The notes under the pieces are model-generated. The model worked only from the letters and a program-made list of their open reading frames with translations, was not told where the DNA came from and did not search any database. Shown in pieces: positions 1 through 6,816 of a DNA stretch of 42,258 nucleotides (positions are counted from its first letter, which is position 1; each line of letters begins with the position of its first letter). The DNA comes from CAZUQP01 sp964622455 (GTDB lineage Bacteria; Pseudomonadota; Gammaproteobacteria; DSM-16500): NCBI GenBank assembly GCA_964622455.1, contig CAZUQP010000035.1, forward strand, positions 1 to 42,258. Direction: 5' to 3'. Both the position numbers and the translations under genes were made by a program.

Positions 1-8
1 ATCCTTGC

Positions 9-79
9 GGGGCATCTTTAATCTCCTTCCTCTTGTCCATTCAACAAGTAAGGTAATCTATTTCTGATTAAAGTGCCCC
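9..79. repeat. Imperfect inverted repeat at the window edge
   Basis: Bases 9-23 and 66-79 are reverse complements except for one missing base (arms begin GGGGCATCTTTAATC and GATTAAAGTGCCCC). The right arm ends just before the stop codon of the ParE-like toxin gene. It could be a long hairpin ending the toxin-antitoxin transcript or the end of a small mobile element. No U-tract follows, and nothing to the left is available to decide. Confidence 0.4.
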
Positions 80-80
80 C

Positions 81-380
81 TTATCTGGGGAAGAGCCAAT
101 CCGCCTCTCTGTAATGGCGAATATGAACAATATAAATCGTTTCTGCATGGACACGGTAACGTAAAACGTAGCCGCCAGCACCAAAGCGAGTTAGCAAGTC
201 TCTGAATTGTGGTAAATCCTTAACTGGCTTCCCTATCAAGGGTGCTTCAATTAACCGCTGTGCAGCATCTTTAGTAGCCTCAGCCGCTTTCTTGGCGGCG
301 CTAGGGTTTTCTTTGGCTACAAATTCTCTCAGTCTCACCACATCGTTTACCGCGCTATCTAACCAGACTATTTCCCGCAT
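81..380 (-). CDS. RelE/ParE-family toxin
   Basis: A 99-residue protein with the RelE/ParE fold pattern: an N-terminal strand (IVWLDSAVND), two basic helices (residues about 15-50), then the strand region GGYVLRYRV and IYIVHIRHYREADW near the C-terminus. ParE-type toxins poison gyrase and RelE-type toxins cleave mRNA on the ribosome; the sequence alone does not say which this is, though the residues after the last strand look more ParE-like. The start codon lies 13 bases inside the upstream antitoxin gene, so the two are translationally coupled, as is usual for these modules. Family assignment is firm; the target is inferred. Confidence 0.85.
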   Translation of the reverse strand: MREIVWLDSAVNDVVRLREFVAKENPSAAKKAAEATKDAAQRLIEAPLIGKPVKDLPQFRDLLTRFGAGGYVLRYRVHAETIYIVHIRHYREADWLFPR

Positions 381-655
381 GGTGGCCTATCGCTCTCCTC
401 ATCTGTTCCCCACGTATCAAGCCACTTGCTGACGGCTTGATGACTAACCACCTTCCCTTGTTCGGCTTCTTGCCAACGGGCGAGAGTCTCACGGTTTAAT
501 TCTTCGTTATATTCCTCTTGTTCGAGGTAACGAGTAATGGCTTCTTTCATTAACCAATGAGGCGATCGATGCTTAACTTCACCTAGCCGCTCTAAGCGGT
601 CTCGAATGTCTGAGTCGAGCTTTACGACCTTTGGTATCGGATGACTGGCTGGCAT
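368..655 (-). CDS. Ribbon-helix-helix (CopG/ParD-type) antitoxin
   Basis: A 95-residue protein. Residues about 9-45 fit a ribbon-helix-helix DNA-binding domain: the strand VVKLDSDIRDRL, then helices around SPHWLMKEAITRYLEQEE. The acidic C-terminal tail (about 45-95) would wrap the cognate toxin. It precedes the toxin gene and overlaps it by 13 bases. A strong ribosome-binding site (GGAGG) sits 4-5 bases before the ATG. RHH antitoxins normally repress their own operon by binding palindromes at the promoter, and such an inverted repeat lies just upstream (667-693). Confidence 0.85.
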   Translation of the reverse strand: MPASHPIPKVVKLDSDIRDRLERLGEVKHRSPHWLMKEAITRYLEQEEYNEELNRETLARWQEAEQGKVVSHQAVSKWLDTWGTDEESDRPPCGK

Positions 656-666
656 ATAGCCTCCAA

Positions 667-693
667 GTAATATCTATCATTACTAAGTATTAC
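667..693. promoter_or_regulatory. Inverted repeat, candidate antitoxin operator
   Basis: GTAATA (667-672) and TATTAC (688-693) form an inverted repeat with 15 bases between the arms. It overlaps the predicted -10 region of the toxin-antitoxin promoter and lies just upstream of the antitoxin start, the expected place for autorepression by an RHH dimer pair. Confidence 0.45.
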
Positions 694-714
694 CTATTAA
701 TACCATTAAGTCAA
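686..714 (-). promoter_or_regulatory. Predicted promoter of the ParD/ParE-type operon
   Basis: Reading leftward, TTGACT (714-709) and AATACT (691-686) are separated by 17 bases, matching sigma-70 -35 (5/6) and -10 (4/6) elements. The first gene starts about 30 bases downstream. The -35 lies beside the break in the dinD remnant, suggesting the module landed with its own promoter. Confidence 0.5.
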
Positions 715-736
715 GCCTTATCCAACAGGCCGAGAC

Positions 737-1006
737 GCGAACAGCAAAATATGTTTGAGCAAAAGCAATTTCATTTTTACGTGAATCACCATTCTAAGCA
801 ATGAGATAGCAGGCATAACGCGTCAGCTTAATATCATCTATTTCCCTTTGGCTGCCAGAGCCTAAAACAACCATTTTGTTGACATCAACAAAATGGTCTG
901 TGATGGGATGTTTCGAATTTTGACACGACCTTTTTGCCTTATTAATGACCAGGATAAAATTTCGCCCTTCGTGATGCCCCAAGAGCTCCTGCAAATCTCG
1001 AGCACC
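737..1006 (-). pseudogene. dinD: dinD-like remnant with an amber stop, truncated at both ends
   Basis: Translating leftward gives a clear DinD (DNA-damage-inducible protein D) core: ARDLQELLGHHEGRN, then ITDHFVDVNKMVVLGSGSQR and EIDDIKLTRYACYLIA, a TAG stop (796-794), and in the same frame NGDSRKNEIAFAQTYFAVR. Intact DinD proteins read straight through here, with Q the likely ancestral codon (CAG to TAG). The N-terminal dozen or so residues and the whole C-terminal two thirds are missing. The remnant begins two codons after, and in frame with, the TGA of the 877-residue gene; intact DinD usually has a Trp just before SARDLQ, so that TGA could itself be a decayed TGG. This fills the otherwise empty 346-base gap. 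Confidence 0.8.
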
Positions 1007-3640
1007 TCAATCTCTGGCTACCAGTAAATCTTGCGTAGATTCCATAAAAGAAAACAAAATAGAAGTCAGTTTTCTGATGTCTTTTCGACCGTGCTGTATG
1101 CCAAAACCGATACGGATAAAATCGTTGCGGTAATCCAAATAAACACCCTGTTTTTCTGCATATTGCACTAAATGTTTCGCATATCCAGTTAATTGAAGAG
1201 TCACTGTATTCGAACAAAAATCAGAATGCACCCTGCGGCGCACACTGTCCACTATCTGAATTCGATTCTGAAAATCGCTTTGTTTTCCCATACAACTCAA
1301 AAAATAATCTTGTAATTTTTTCACATAACGATGCATCGATTGCAATGTTTCACCCGATCTTAAAATCGAGTCCCACGTATTAATAAAAAGTTCGAGTGAA
1401 AAAATATTGCCGGGTGTGCCACCAAACCATTGCAATTCTTCATCATACAATAAATTTCCTTCTTGATCAGTCGTGCATCCCATTGCTAATCCAGATAAAT
1501 AAGCACACCATCCGGTTTTTTTAGGATTTTTAAGTAAACTTTCATACCTTGGATAAATCAAAAAAGCTAAACCTGAAGTACTACGACCATGTTTAATGGC
1601 GGAACCCAACAAATAAATATTTTTTCTATTTTTTATTATTTCATTCCAAGAGATTGGAACATTAAAAACACCTTGTGTAATATCAATCACAACCGGCACG
1701 TTCGGCGGAATTTCATCTAAAATACGATTGATTTCAGAAGGTGTTAAACTCAGCTGTGAAGCGGACATCACTTCTGAAAAAATGACTAATTTAAGTGATT
1801 TTTTTATTTTTTGAATAGCTTCACAAAATAAAGAAGCGATATCTAATTCATTTTCATCAACTTCTATTTGCTCTAACTGAAATTGTTTTGTTAAAACACC
1901 TGCTGCCAGCGCGCGTTTAACGGTTAAGAATTCATCGGTCGTCGTCAATACAACGGCATTTTCATCCGAAGGTAATGCACTCAATAAACGTTCTAATAAT
2001 GCGGTAACATTCGAATCTATTGTCACTGTAAAATACTGTGAAGAAATGTCTAATAATTTAAATAAAATATTTTCAAATTGCCTAATACGATCAGAAAAAA
2101 AAGTTCCCCAATAACTTTCTTGGAATTCCATCAAACGATGAGTCGTTTTTGTTATTGATTCTTGAAAAAAAATAAGCGGCGCACCAAAGCTATGCATAGT
2201 AAAGCGCAATCCACTGGCATGAATATCTGGTTTAAACCAGCCTGCATAAGGAGATAAATCTAAATCATCGAGCTCAAGCGGTCTTAATTCAAAGAGATCT
2301 AGTAAAGGTGTATTCGGAATTTTGGCGGTACGATATTCATCTATGCTATTTAATTGATTTTTCACATGGGAAAAAATCGTTTTACCCACAATTTTTTCCT
2401 GTTGATTGATTTTTACTAAAAAAGCCTCTGGATATTCTGCATAATGTTCCCCCACTCTGCCAATCATTTGTAATAAAGAATCAGTTCTCATTAAAGGAGC
2501 GACCGCAAAAGAAATTAATTTTTCAACAGGCAATCCTTGGGACCCGCGCACCATGCCAATGGTATTAGCCGTCAACGTAAAATGCCTTAACCAAAAATCA
2601 GAAGCTGCCGCCTGCAATTCACGAATTGAGGATAACAATTGATTCAATAAAGGATCGGTAGAATTTTTCATTAAAGCAGATGTGTAATATGGCAACAGAA
2701 CATCAGATAACGAAAAATGTAATTCAGAAATTAAATTTTTTAATTGACGTAATTGTTTTGAATCACCGCCTGAAGTACCTAGCAAGGCTTGTCGATATTC
2801 CGCATAACTACCCGTGTCCATCTTACTAAGCAGCATAATATGCTCAGCCGAAATTTTCCACCAGTCCTGTATATGCTGCATTTTTAATCGTAACACACTT
2901 ATTTTTTTCTGCTCTGAAAAACAGATGTGCGCAGGGTTTTCAATTATTTTTAATTGATTAATTTCTTGTTTTAATTGTTTAACCTCTTCTACAACAACAT
3001 TCATCGAAATTTCTAACATTTGATGAATTCCACGAAAAAAAGGTTCAATATAAGCATATTTTTGTTTGATAGGATCAATATGTTGATCTTCAGTAATAGA
3101 AAAAATAAATTTAGGATGAATTAAAATAGCCTGCAACTTTCGCCAATAAATAAGTGATTCTTTCTTATGGAACAAAAGGGAAGCATGTTGATTTTCAAAA
3201 TGAGAAAACATTTTTTTTAATTCTTTTTTTTCATTTTTTAACGATTTATTAAACCAATCACTTAATTTAATATAATTAATTTTTACATTGGGGTAATCGA
3301 TGATTTTATTTTTCCATACACGCGAATCAATATTTTTTATTTCTTGTTGCAGGAATAAATGAAACCAGGCGTGCCATTGGTGCAAAATATTTTTTAGTGA
3401 AAGGATCCATTCGATCTTTTTATCCCGATCCACTTGAATTGGATGATCAGGATGACAAAAAGAACCAAAAATAGATAGACTGACCCCATCTAAAAATCCA
3501 AGCGTTCGAATTATTTTGAGCACTTTCTTTGGTAACCCAAGATCTTTTGAAAATTCGTCTAAACGCTGGTCAAGTGCTTCGCATGTTTCATCAACATAAC
3601 CCCAAGCGTGGTATAGATTGAGAGAAATTTCGGCTAGCAT
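1007..3640 (-). CDS. Two-domain protein: tryptophan-dioxygenase/PrnB-like N-half, kynureninase-like PLP C-half
   Basis: 877 residues. The N-terminal half (about 1-450) is largely helical. It carries a stretch resembling the haem dioxygenase superfamily (tryptophan 2,3-dioxygenase, IDO, PrnB): YRQALLGTSGGDSKQLRQL (282-300) and, about 50 residues later, LRHFTLTANTIG (351-362), where H353 sits where the proximal haem histidine is expected, then GMVRGSQG. The C-terminal half (about 480-870) looks like a class-V aminotransferase/kynureninase: VIDITQG with D653 for the PLP pyridine nitrogen, LLGSAIKHGRS with K683 as the candidate Schiff-base lysine, FGGTP (739-743) and a late RIGFGIQHG (R843). If both halves work, they would be the first and third steps of tryptophan to anthranilate, without the formamidase. 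It has a good promoter and ribosome-binding site (AGGAAAGGG) and stands alone. Superfamily calls come from motifs; the reaction is inference. Confidence 0.6.
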   Translation of the reverse strand: MLAEISLNLYHAWGYVDETCEALDQRLDEFSKDLGLPKKVLKIIRTLGFLDGVSLSIFGSFCHPDHPIQVDRDKKIEWILSLKNILHQWHAWFHLFLQQEIKNIDSRVWKNKIIDYPNVKINYIKLSDWFNKSLKNEKKELKKMFSHFENQHASLLFHKKESLIYWRKLQAILIHPKFIFSITEDQHIDPIKQKYAYIEPFFRGIHQMLEISMNVVVEEVKQLKQEINQLKIIENPAHICFSEQKKISVLRLKMQHIQDWWKISAEHIMLLSKMDTGSYAEYRQALLGTSGGDSKQLRQLKNLISELHFSLSDVLLPYYTSALMKNSTDPLLNQLLSSIRELQAAASDFWLRHFTLTANTIGMVRGSQGLPVEKLISFAVAPLMRTDSLLQMIGRVGEHYAEYPEAFLVKINQQEKIVGKTIFSHVKNQLNSIDEYRTAKIPNTPLLDLFELRPLELDDLDLSPYAGWFKPDIHASGLRFTMHSFGAPLIFFQESITKTTHRLMEFQESYWGTFFSDRIRQFENILFKLLDISSQYFTVTIDSNVTALLERLLSALPSDENAVVLTTTDEFLTVKRALAAGVLTKQFQLEQIEVDENELDIASLFCEAIQKIKKSLKLVIFSEVMSASQLSLTPSEINRILDEIPPNVPVVIDITQGVFNVPISWNEIIKNRKNIYLLGSAIKHGRSTSGLAFLIYPRYESLLKNPKKTGWCAYLSGLAMGCTTDQEGNLLYDEELQWFGGTPGNIFSLELFINTWDSILRSGETLQSMHRYVKKLQDYFLSCMGKQSDFQNRIQIVDSVRRRVHSDFCSNTVTLQLTGYAKHLVQYAEKQGVYLDYRNDFIRIGFGIQHGRKDIRKLTSILFSFMESTQDLLVARD

Positions 3641-3678
3641 AGATCCCTTTCCTAGTTAAATTATTGTTCTATCGCGCA

Positions 3679-3707
3679 ATCATCTTGGGTACCTAGCTAT
3701 TTGTCAA
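3679..3707 (-). promoter_or_regulatory. Predicted promoter of the 877-residue fusion gene
   Basis: Reading leftward, a perfect TTGACA (3707-3702) is followed after 17 bases by GATGAT (3684-3679). The ATG at 3640 lies about 40 bases downstream behind AGGAAAGGG. This is the cleanest -35 near an accessory gene in the window. Confidence 0.55.
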
Positions 3708-3810
3708 CTATCAAATACCGATCTATTGTTTATTATTAAAATTACGGGTTTCCCCTTATTTTCCTAGGTGTTATTGTTAGATTGCATTAGTTTTCATATT
3801 TATTACACAA

Positions 3811-3816
3811 TATAAT
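3811..3816 (+). promoter_or_regulatory. Possible -10 element of the DUF1328 gene
   Basis: A perfect TATAAT lies about 50 bases before the small membrane-protein gene. The hexamer 17 bases upstream (TAGTTT) is a poor -35 match, so only the -10 is proposed. Confidence 0.3.
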
Positions 3817-3868
3817 TTTCTCCACCAGAAAAAGAAAGACGCTTTTTTCTCATAGAAGGAGATTCCAT

Positions 3869-4033
3869 ATGTTAAGCTGGGTAGTCGTCTTTTTCATCAT
3901 TGCCATTATAGCAGGCATACTAGGCTTTACAGGGATCGCGGTAGCCGCAGCTGAAATTGCCAAAATCATATTCTTTATTTTCTTAATTTTGTTCGTCGTT
4001 ACTTTAATTATGCATATCATGCGAAAGGGTTGA
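3869..4033 (+). CDS. Small DUF1328 (YtjA-type) membrane protein
   Basis: A 54-residue protein starting MLSWVVVFFIIAIIAG, with two hydrophobic helices (about 3-24 and 32-49) joined by the Gly/Ala-rich segment GFTGIAVAAAEIAKI, and ending MRKG. The pattern and size match the DUF1328/YtjA family of short inner-membrane proteins, whose function is not established; they are often stress-related. The ribosome-binding site AGAAGGA (3854-3860) sits 8 bases before the ATG. The reading frame on the other strand here is a shadow. Confidence 0.85.
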   Translation: MLSWVVVFFIIAIIAGILGFTGIAVAAAEIAKIIFFIFLILFVVTLIMHIMRKG

Positions 4034-4047
4034 TTCATTACATTCAT

Positions 4048-4080
4048 GTGCTCTATCCATTTTTAAAATATATAGGGCAC
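4048..4080 (+). terminator. Weak hairpin after the DUF1328 gene
   Basis: GTGCTCTAT (4048-4056) can pair with ATAGGGCAC (4072-4080) with one G-U pair. Only a broken T-run follows, so termination would be weak. Confidence 0.25.
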
Positions 4081-4113
4081 ATTTAAAATCCGATGATAAT
4101 CAGGAATTCAAGG

Positions 4114-4983
4114 ATGAATCATTCAAGGATTTTGCTCTATTTGATTTTGTTATTTTGCAGCCTCTCATGCCTAGCAGAGGAAGTGAATACGACAGCGCAA
4201 GGCCCCATTGAAGAACGAATCAAAAAAGAAGAACAAATTCCAGCAAACTATTTTTCCATTACTTTATACAAACCGACTTATATATTACCCTACTATTATA
4301 CGTTTTCCCCTTATAATTCTATTTACCAAAATAATACACCTAATAATGAAAAATTAAAAAATGAAGAATTTAAATATCAACTCAGTTTTAAAGTACCTGT
4401 ATGGCAAGATATTTTTGATCATCCTTCTTCTTTGTTTTTAGCTTATTCACAACTATCGTATTGGCAGGTATATAATAATAAGGCTTTTTTTAGAGAAACA
4501 GATTATGAGCCAGAATTATTTTTAGCAAATGAATTAAAATGGCACTTATCGCCCAACTGGCGGCTGAGCTTTTTGAATGTTGGCGTTTCTCATCAATCTA
4601 ATGGTTATGGTAATACATTAGAACGCAGCTGGAACCGGTTGTATGTTGATGCCATTATATCAACCGATAATTGGATGATCAGCATAAAACCTTGGTACAT
4701 ATTATCTACCTATGAAAACAATGAAAATATTGGTCATTTCTTAGGGTATGGAAATCTCTTAGTTTCATACAAGTTACATCAACAAGTCTTTTCCTTGCGA
4801 ATGTACAATGTTATTGAAAGCGCAGGCAAAAGAGGGGGCGCTGAACTTTCTTGGAGTTTTCCGATTACACCCTACATCAAAGGTTACCTGCAAGCATTCA
4901 GCGGATATGGGCAAAGCTTAATTGAATATAACCATCGTACAAATAGTTTAGGAATTGGGATAGCACTGAATGATTGGGTGTAA
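4114..4983 (+). CDS. pldA: Outer membrane phospholipase A (OMPLA)
   Basis: 289 residues from the chosen ATG. A signal peptide (MNHSRILLYLILLFCSLSC, cleavage near LAEE) precedes a 12-strand OMPLA barrel. The catalytic block is intact: VSHQSNGYGNTLERSWNRLY holds H160, S162 and N174 (numbered from the chosen start) with the E. coli spacing of His142/Ser144/Asn156. DYEPE and the late GYGQSLIEYN are also family hallmarks. The enzyme is a calcium-dependent acyl hydrolase that dimerises in the outer membrane and hydrolyses phospholipids that have flipped to the outer leaflet. The start at 4114 is preferred because AGGA lies about 9 bases upstream; the in-frame ATG at 4093 lacks a ribosome-binding site and would add a charged prefix to the signal peptide. 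In Legionellales relatives such lipases can contribute to host interaction; that is not shown here. Confidence 0.93.
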   Translation: MNHSRILLYLILLFCSLSCLAEEVNTTAQGPIEERIKKEEQIPANYFSITLYKPTYILPYYYTFSPYNSIYQNNTPNNEKLKNEEFKYQLSFKVPVWQDIFDHPSSLFLAYSQLSYWQVYNNKAFFRETDYEPELFLANELKWHLSPNWRLSFLNVGVSHQSNGYGNTLERSWNRLYVDAIISTDNWMISIKPWYILSTYENNENIGHFLGYGNLLVSYKLHQQVFSLRMYNVIESAGKRGGAELSWSFPITPYIKGYLQAFSGYGQSLIEYNHRTNSLGIGIALNDWV

Positions 4984-6129
4984 CTAAAACAATCGTCGTT
5001 GCGGCGGAGCAGGAAATGCTTCTTCCACTAACACTTCAGTAAAATTTTCTAACTGCATTGCAGGGGTTACATTATTCAGGGCTTTATATTTAAAATGAAG
5101 TTTATTTCCTTGATCATCTTCCCAAATCACATCTTCAAATTGAATGATGGGCAGAGGATTTCCCTGTTTATCTTTTAAAAGCTTCACTATGTCGGAATAG
5201 TAAAGGCCTAAAAGTTCAATACACTTTTTCTTAAATGCGGGGATTTCTGCAGTGACTAATCGCATGCCATTATGTTCCCGTGTTGCTGGAAATGTTCGAT
5301 AACGATCAGCTTGAATGCCCTCTTTCACTTCAGCTTCAGAATGTCTCTGTCCGTGCCGATGCGCTTCCATATGCGAATGTTCAAAAGCACCCTCAAAACC
5401 TGCATCAGCTCCAATAGCAGATGCTTTGAGATATCGATGTTGTGCCGAAATTTCATGACGCGATTCTGCTGCCTCTTTTAATCGATCTTCTGTTATTTTA
5501 TCCCGCGTAATTTTATAAGTATCAGAAACGGGTTGAGGACAATCTCGAGCTTTTTGAAGATCTTCTGCTGTTACATTCGCAGGTTTTTTAGCTTGTGCTG
5601 CACTTTCTGCCGTTTGAAAAAATTCAATTCGAATTTTTTGCTCAGGAAGTATGTTATTTGAGGGAGGGATTATCATATATACGGTAAACGATAAAACGTA
5701 CTCACGCTTGCTCGGCGTTTTTTTACGACGACGTTCTACCGAACCATTTTCTGAAACTTGCGTGACCTCTGTTTTACTAGGCGAAACATAATCCTTTTGT
5801 TCTCGTATCACTTCACGTACTTTTGCACCAGGACTGAAAAAAGAACCATCCGCCTCTATATGGCTCCCAGCCTCGCTTGTAACAGTGACTACAATTCCAT
5901 CGCTATGCACCGCCCTTCCCCAATAACGGGTAGCCCCCGCTCTAGAAGACTCCGGGTTTGGCTTTGATCGTTTTATTGGTATTGGTTCTTCTGATACTGA
6001 TTTTTCTTCCTGTAGAGCCTCAGCTGTATGTTCATCACAACAGGTTAAACGGCTGCTGGGCTTTAAAGGCCTGCCAGAACGCGAATACTTAGCCTTAGAA
6101 GAGAACAATGTTGGTGGAGTACGCTGCAT
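4984..6129 (-). CDS. Unrecognised 381-residue protein, possible secreted effector
   Basis: I do not recognise a domain. The N-terminal 70 residues are polar, low in structure and basic in places (PIPIKRSKPNPESSRAG), followed by another basic cluster ERRRKKTPSKRE (about 132-143). There is then a strand-rich segment (EYVLSFTVYMIIPP) and a helical, histidine-rich stretch (FEHSHMEAHRHGQRHSEAE). The C-terminal part, with LLGLYYSDIVKLLKDKQGN, looks globular. The tail NFTEVLVEEAFPAPPQRRLF has an acidic patch near the end, loosely like the E-block signals of Dot/Icm effectors. No signal peptide or membrane helix is present. The gene is convergent with pldA, with no bases between the stop codons, and has no clear ribosome-binding site. 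The effector idea is speculative; that it is a real gene is likely from its length and codon use. Confidence 0.6.
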   Translation of the reverse strand: MQRTPPTLFSSKAKYSRSGRPLKPSSRLTCCDEHTAEALQEEKSVSEEPIPIKRSKPNPESSRAGATRYWGRAVHSDGIVVTVTSEAGSHIEADGSFFSPGAKVREVIREQKDYVSPSKTEVTQVSENGSVERRRKKTPSKREYVLSFTVYMIIPPSNNILPEQKIRIEFFQTAESAAQAKKPANVTAEDLQKARDCPQPVSDTYKITRDKITEDRLKEAAESRHEISAQHRYLKASAIGADAGFEGAFEHSHMEAHRHGQRHSEAEVKEGIQADRYRTFPATREHNGMRLVTAEIPAFKKKCIELLGLYYSDIVKLLKDKQGNPLPIIQFEDVIWEDDQGNKLHFKYKALNNVTPAMQLENFTEVLVEEAFPAPPQRRLF

Positions 6130-6179
6130 AATAGTTGATTCTATTTTATTACCAAATAATATACTATTGTACCAAATTT

Positions 6180-6206
6180 AATCTGCTTAATTAAGCTGAT
6201 TTTTTT
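6180..6206 (+). terminator. Palindromic hairpin with T-run
   Basis: AATC-T-GCTTAATTAAGC-T-GATT followed by TTTTTTT (up to 6206). The stem is a 12-base palindrome extended by four pairs across a T-T mismatch. On the plus strand it has terminator form, but no plus-strand gene ends nearby. On the minus strand, where the RiPP-type operon ends, it is followed by only weak T's (ATTAAATTT). It may serve as a boundary between that operon and the 381-residue gene. Confidence 0.35.
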
Positions 6207-6294
6207 AAAAAAATTATATTAAAAAACATATAGTTATAATATTAAAATCGGCCTGTATGCTCTTTAAGTTTTCTGATTAAAATTGCTAAACTCA

Positions 6295-6783
6295 TTATTT
6301 GATCCCAATATAAATATCCAGAATTGTATTTTCAGGATCACTTGCACGCTGATCATATATTTCAAAATCAGCCTTGTATGCTCTTTTTCCGCCAAAATCA
6401 GTAGGTGACATTTTCCAAATTTCCTGCCATGCATTTATCACGACTGTGGGAATTTTTCCAGCAGACGTTGTGAATTTTTGATATTTAGCAGCGAGGATTG
6501 TGAGTGTTTGCAATCCAGTAGGGATTTTTTCAAATGAATTGACTTCTTCACCTAAAAAATAGGTATAATCTCCATGTTCATCACTGTCATATTCCGTATA
6601 AACAGAAAGTGTGATCCCGAAATTTTTTCGATTGGGAATTTGACTAGCAATATTTTGGCTAAAATAACATCCCATTAATTCTCCAATTTTAGATGTTTTT
6701 GGATCCATCTCATTTTTATTGTTAGTTCGCGCTGATAAACCAATGAGTTTAATTTCTGCTTTGTTGACCAATTCTTTTTTCAT
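6295..6783 (-). CDS. GyrI/SbmC-like effector-binding domain protein
   Basis: A 162-residue single-domain protein of the GyrI-like (AraC effector-binding, YdeE/BmrR C-terminal) fold: an N-terminal strand (AEIKLIGLSART), FGITLSVYTEYD and YTYFLGEEV, then IPTGLQTLTILAAKYQKFT, the helix VINAWQEIWKM, and YKADFEIYDQRA with a final strand ILDIYIGIK. It has no DNA-binding domain. Proteins of this fold bind drug-like or peptide ligands; E. coli GyrI (SbmC) protects gyrase from microcin B17, a YcaO-made RiPP. The gene starts 33 bases after the MFS gene behind a strong AGGGGGG site, so it is probably the last gene of the YcaO operon. A role as ligand-binding immunity or sensor protein is inference. Confidence 0.75.
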   Translation of the reverse strand: MKKELVNKAEIKLIGLSARTNNKNEMDPKTSKIGELMGCYFSQNIASQIPNRKNFGITLSVYTEYDSDEHGDYTYFLGEEVNSFEKIPTGLQTLTILAAKYQKFTTSAGKIPTVVINAWQEIWKMSPTDFGGKRAYKADFEIYDQRASDPENTILDIYIGIK

Positions 6784-6816
6784 AGATCCCCCCTGTCTAG
6801 ATTTATTTATAGGGAA

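Noticed and set aside
942..1217. 91-residue minus-strand frame
   Set aside because: It overlaps the end of the 877-residue gene and the dinD remnant in another frame and resembles no protein.
3850..4047. 65-residue frame on the minus strand
   Set aside because: It is the antisense of the DUF1328 gene, whose own protein, size and ribosome-binding site are convincing.
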